From NCBI GenBank assembly GCA_023014335.1, contig JAECYW010000004.1:1798001-1862000 (forward strand): a stretch of DNA of 64,000 nucleotides, given 5' to 3'. The position numbers were made by a program, and so were the translations under genes. Under the pieces are notes generated by a model, which saw only the letters and a program-made list of their open reading frames with translations, was not told the origin of the DNA and did no database searches. The stretch comes from Galerina marginata. Lineage: Eukaryota; Basidiomycota; Agaricomycetes; Agaricales; Galerinaceae. This document shows, piece after piece, positions 59,358 through 64,000 of this stretch; within the stretch, counting starts at the first letter, position 1, and each line of letters begins with the position of its first letter.

Positions 59358-59730
59358 TCGCCTTTTTCTACAGAAAGCATGCGGAAATCCATATCACAAG
59401 AAGTGGATAAGCAATCGCATTCTGGCTATGAGAGAGATCATTATTGCCCATTATTGCTAGAGGCAGAAAGCAGGGTCCGATTTTGACCCGCCCGCCTAAA
59501 AGTTCCTTTTTGATCTTATCATGTGCCATTCTTAGATCCCAGGTTTTTATAGGTGGAACCCATTATTGCGAAGAATCTAAACTTTGGAGAAAATCTTATA
59601 CATAGGCACGTTGTACGAATCTCAAAGATTGATTGAAAGGACGATATAATCATTTTACATTTCTTCGCAAAGATCACAAGGAGTAAAAATATTCCGCAAA
59701 CGGCCGCCGTATTCATAAACGCTTGGGCGC
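59358..59730. other. Spacer after the MITE
   Basis: 3' region of gene B, with no other feature seen. Confidence 0.4.
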
Positions 59731-60772
59731 TTAGCACTTAAGCCACTGGAAGCCGAATGTCTGCTGAAGTGCAGTGTCGATCTATAGAATTAATGGGTAA
59801 TTTGAGAACTTGAAAATGTGTGCTGACAAAGAAGCTCACCGAATCAGTGGCAATGTAGCCGCTTCCTTTAGTGTTCTTTGCGTTGCTGGCTTGCACGGAG
59901 CTCACAATGTTCAGAACGGTGCTCGCTCCACAAGGGGCGGTGACGGTAGAGACGAGGTCAAATGCGTCACGGTATGTGTAGTCAGCGCCTGGTAAATAAT
60001 GTTTAACTAGCTCAAGTGTTCATTTCTTTGAGCTTACCGTCGACGGGACCAACTAGATCTGAACGTGCCGTTGCTTGTTGAACTTGCCCCTGGACTGCGT
60101 AAGCGACGGTTAGGAAACGGGCCTCATGCTTGAAAATTGAGATAATGGCGTACAATAATAAATAGATTGCTGGGAGGCTGTAACACTCTTGTCGAGTTGG
60201 TAGTAACCACGCTAATAATGCAAGAGTTTTTGAGTCGGAATATTTTTGGAGGTCTCAACTGACTGACGTAGTCGACGGTGGCAATTCCGAAAGAGAACCC
60301 TCCAGGGACCCTTTTAAAGGAGAAGATCAGCTCGCGCATAAAAATTTCGAGTGGGATTGTCTTACTGGACTCCGAAGGTAAGTTGGCAATTCTTGCGGTT
60401 GGAGCTGATAGCAATTCCTGGTCCGACTTCAGCGTAGTACTGGCTGAAGGTAACGGTAACAGCAGTCTTGGCCGCTGGAAGTAAAATTCGGAAGTTCTGT
60501 GAGACGAAGCACAACACCTTAGAAAAGATTTACCGTTCAATAGATAAAATGTGGATCCTGGTGGGCAGCCAGAACCGTTGACACCGAGGCTGGTGCTGAA
60601 GAGAATATTCAAGTAGGGCAAGGCAGGGCAGAGACAACGTCACCCACATATTGAAACCCGGAGGAGGATCGGTGATAACTGGAAGCGCTGGGCTTGTGCT
60701 CCTCTGCGGGGCAGCAGTGGCAGATAAGGCAAAGGCAACAAGAGTGACAGCTAAGGCAATGGACTGAAGCAT
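59731..60772 (-). CDS. Secreted DUF4360 protein, gene B
   Basis: Tandem paralog of gene A. The signal peptide is MLQSIALAVTLVAFALSATA, then [148 protein letters not shown], then an end reading IDTALQQTFGFQWLKC. The final exon lies at about 59780-59731. All introns appear GT-AG, including the one where gene A has GC-AG. Exon positions match gene A one for one, so the pair arose by duplication of an intron-bearing gene. The cysteines flanking GSGC, RKNC and APCG are conserved in both. Confidence 0.85.
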
Positions 60773-61157
60773 CTTGGAAATTCAGGGAACTCCTGGGGCG
60801 ATTAATGATTGAAATTCAGGCAATTTATGGGTCGCAGCTTCCTGCGGAAAACACATTTTAAATTCCGTAAACAAGAGAAGGTTTAAGAAAACAACTCACA
60901 GACCAAGTTACGGTAGTTTTTGCGTCCGGAATAAGAAACATCGGGGTTTTCGACAGATGAATTCTGCCCAAGCTCTGCAGATCCTTCCACATTTGGACAA
61001 CGCCCTCTACAAAGGCGTGGGAATTGATCGGCTGCACCTACAAATCCCTCGCCGCCTTCATCCGCCACAATAGTCCACAATGCGCGACGCTTCTCTCAGA
61101 TCGACCACAAGTTCCTTTTTCCTTATTTATTAAATCTACACAGATTCCTCACAGAAC
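60773..61157. other. Promoter region of DUF4360 gene B
   Basis: Upstream region of gene B. No gene is seen. Confidence 0.4.
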
Positions 61158-63783
61158 ATGGTAGATCCATCGCTTTCATTCAGACCCTTTCCGCCAAGAC
61201 CAACAGTCATCGTACATTGGCAAGTTGTGCTTCTCTGCCTGTGCTTCCGACTTCTTTCCAAACCTTTAGGTCGGCCTATCTACGAAGATACTTTGTCTGC
61301 ATTTCTGATCTCCGCGTCCCTGTGTCTATGATGCAACCCACTCACTAGTTACGCATCTTCATCCCCTTGCTTTCGGTTTCGCGAACCTTCAGTGCAGGTC
61401 ACGTTCACTCATCTCATGCTGACCGACTTTTTCGCAAGAACCTCTGGAATGCAGCCATCGCACTCAATTACACTCTCATATTCAGCCACCATCTGATTGT
61501 GTCATATGTGGGCTGTAAATAATGGCGGCCTTGAAGTGGCTTTTCGCCTGTTGGTACAACCGAGACGTTTGTAAAGTCCAAGGAACTTCCGTAGGAAATG
61601 TTTCCGCCCATATCGACCGCCAACGTACCGGATATCGTCAGATATATTATCATATAATCGCCGGGATTGTCAGTGGCATGCGGGTACCAGTGGTTGGGCG
61701 ATTTTTTGGATGCCTCGGATTGTGGTCCGACTTTATTCTGGAATCTGCAATGTTGCTCGGCCTTCAAAAATTGCTCAAATGGATACCCCAGAGCCGCCTC
61801 GAAGATCAAAGCTGTGCAAACATACTCGAATCAACCGCATATTCCAAATGATCCCCTCCGATTTTCTCCTGGGAGGCCATTACCTCATTGGTGTCATCCT
61901 GCAAGACAGTGCGGCCTCGGTTCTTCGTCTTCCCCTCCTTCATGGTACCTTCTGGCGCCTAACTTACCTTGTTTATCAGCCCCGACCAAGGCCAGAGGGT
62001 ATATCCCAGGACTGACTGCCGCCGTTATCCACGGATTGAGCCCGTTTTAGTATGCCAAATTATAGATCCGCGTTTTCCCAGCTGACTGCAAGAAGATCAT
62101 ATTGTCAAATACAAAGGCGCTGCATATGCTGAACCTTCTTTGAACGGCTACGATTTCAACGTTTCAAACGACACGTTTGTCAATCGACTTAAAGTGTCAA
62201 GTGAGGAATCATGATGAGTCTAAATGGCGATAACACATTCTAATCGAGGTTTAAACTGGTTTAAATTCGATTTTTTCTCTGCCGACGGGGTTTTTCTTTC
62301 GCCAGAACGGAGTGGTACTTATCAATTGGAGCAGGTGTCAAGGCTTCCTATGCCATAACTTGCTGTTCGTCCATTATTTTCTTGGCGTTGGATTTGATTT
62401 CTCGCCCGACCTATCTCAGTGCACTCGCCGCTCGGCAACTTTACTCGCCTGAGGAAGGTCGGCAACGAATATTACTTCTGATTTATTCAACTTCTGTAAC
62501 GCCGCTTAAACCATATATTGCAGACGATTGCAGACCGTACTCTGCGCTACTCTTGTTCAATCCCCTTGCGCCGAAAATCTGGTCTCCTATACGGACCATA
62601 TGACAGATGACAATCGATCAAATCGTCCGTCGTTGGCATTAGGACTCCCCTTCGGGTAGCAATGGCGCGATATCGTGTGCGTCAGTATCACTATACTCAC
62701 CAATTCGGCGAGGCTTCTTGATGTTTTTTTAATGGGTCGAATTCAAATGGTTTCAAAGAACGTGTGGGTGTTAGGTATACTTAGGGCGATGCTCGAAATA
62801 CTTATTTGTTCCATTAAAAACAAATCCATCATATAATCGTCTAGGCTGTCTGTGGAAAATCGATTGGTCTATGTACTTTGAATCATTCCACGCGTCTTCC
62901 TTTTTCCTGTTGAGATCTATTTTTCCGAAATCATTCTTCTAGAATTCCCGGTAATGTAATGGGTTTGCGAACCAGTGCCTGACGAACCTGGTTATGCTCT
63001 CGTCTCTGGAGATGACTGCTGCTTTGGAAGCTCAAGTCAGAAATTTTGAAATGTCGAATCTTTCTTGGATGCTTAAGATTCTTCCATCGAATCTCAAGCC
63101 ACACATCAAAGGAAAACTATCACCCTCCAGGCAGTCCCGGAGCATCTCGCAGCTTCATAACATACCAGTCTTGCAATCGCCAGTCACAGAATGGCGGGCT
63201 CCAATTTTGTTGTCCCGAATTTCATGTGATCTGCCACCAGTTTCTTCTAAGACTTTTTGCAATCGATGCTCGGAAGAATTGTACAAATAAGGCTAGATAT
63301 GATCCTTATTGGTCAACAGGTGTAGCAAGCCCCTCGTCAGGGCTTAGCATTGCGTTGAACGAATAAAACCAGCAAGAAAAGCTTTCGATATACATGATCG
63401 TCAATAGGAATATCTTAAGCGAGAAAACAATGAAATCAAAGGGCTTAATAACAGGGTTGCTCTTGTCAGCGTCGAAGAGCTTTATATAAACATTCTCTAT
63501 GTGTCGAGATTCACCCAGAGAGCATCTTCATTGGGGTCGGCACCGAGGCAAGGTGTTCTTACTAGCCGCCGAATGGTTCGCAGATCCACCGGTGATTAAT
63601 CTAAAAATCCAGTGTTAATAATGTAAGTAAAGAAAGGTTGCGTGGAGCGGTACCGTCGAATGCATATGATGCAAGCCCTTAGCCAACCGTAGCTTCCTAT
63701 AGCAAATCTAGGGAAGCTGGATCTTGATGGAAGTCTATGTGGAGGAAATTAAAAGTTAATGCAATTTATTTTCGAAAGTTAAA
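61158..63783. other. Decayed region, no complete gene
   Basis: On the plus strand at 61158 there is an open start (MVDPSLSFRPFPPRPTVIVH) that soon stops. On the minus strand, 61809-61468 is protein-like (YMIIYLTISGTLAVDMGGNI) and could be a remnant of a membrane acyltransferase-type gene. Plus-strand hydrophobic fragments lie at 61860-62010. No set of exons joins. Nothing is supportable at 62600-63780. Confidence 0.35.
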
Positions 63784-64000
63784 TGCCGCAGGCAACAAAG
63801 AAGGCAGGGACGACCCATGCTGCTCGAAGGCCAAAGAGCCAAATCTCAATAGAATACGAGCAACTTCTTGTGAAAAGAAGGCGACATCATGATGGACTTG
63901 GCGGCTTCACAAAGGAGACCGAACGCCGTCGCTATGGGTTTAGGTAAGTTCAAAAGCCGCCTGGCGCAGTTGAAAGATATTGCGCACCGCACGAAGGAAC
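63784..64000 (+). CDS. Possible first exon of a gene cut by the window edge
   Basis: Starts MPQATKKAGTTHAARRPKSQ, very basic, continuing EYEQLLVKRRRHHDGLGGFT and ERRRYGFR before a GTAAGT donor at about 63943. The basic N terminus suggests a nuclear or ribosomal protein, but no family is recognised. It could be chance. Confidence 0.35.

Overview
The window is nuclear DNA from a mushroom-forming basidiomycete (Agaricomycetes, probably Agaricales). This rests on genes split by many 45-70 nt GT-AG introns, a CxC2/KDZ transposase fragment, a lineage-type nuclease-kinase fusion, and two intron-poor RNA polymerase III genes. Genus and species cannot be read from the sequence alone. No operons, CRISPR arrays, rRNA or phage genes are present.

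Layout. 0-14.6 kb is accessory: the 5' end of a KDZ-type transposase (1-523, minus), a perfect 37-bp-arm palindrome, a short Spt5-like gene (2786-5044), two unassigned lineage-specific genes (5482-6712 and 7022-9418, each with a reading-frame break), a 32-bp tandem repeat, and an F-box gene (12499-13774). From 14.6 to 31.3 kb, two paralogous copies of one multi-exon gene lie in opposite orientation. Copy 1 (about 14600-19190, plus) is broken by stop codons and by a 681-bp hAT-like element with an 8-bp target duplication. Copy 2 (about 31340-28110, minus) carries the matching empty site. Between them are three intact-looking genes: a mitochondrial RNB exoribonuclease (DSS1/MSU1 type), a multi-pass membrane protein, and a membrane-anchored GMC oxidoreductase.

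32-44 kb holds a RhoGAP gene, a small unassigned gene next to a decayed second copy of the RhoGAP last exon, an EH-domain-like scaffold gene, and, divergent from it, a predicted PD-(D/E)XK nuclease-kinase fusion whose metal-binding DFD-type motif reads NFE. 45-57 kb is core housekeeping: an RNF216-type RBR ubiquitin ligase, a membrane-anchored GH17 beta-glucanase, tRNA-Gly(CCC), intron-bearing tRNA-Pro(CGG), NOM1/SGD1 (40S ribosome biogenesis), and convergently EFM4 (EF1A lysine methyltransferase). 57-61 kb has two tandem DUF4360 secreted proteins, one with a GC-AG intron, separated by a second hAT-like MITE (329 bp, TIRs, 8-bp duplication). 61-64 kb is mostly decayed sequence, with a possible gene start at the right edge.

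Exon joins were worked out by hand from reading frame and splice motifs. Seven models (Spt5-like, F-box, membrane protein, RhoGAP, EH-like, nuclease-kinase, RBR) plus EFM4 sum to whole codons. The best candidates for something new are the nuclease-kinase fusion with the NFE motif, the unknown gene family carried as an inverted pair, and the NTase-like gene wedged beside a duplicated RhoGAP tail.
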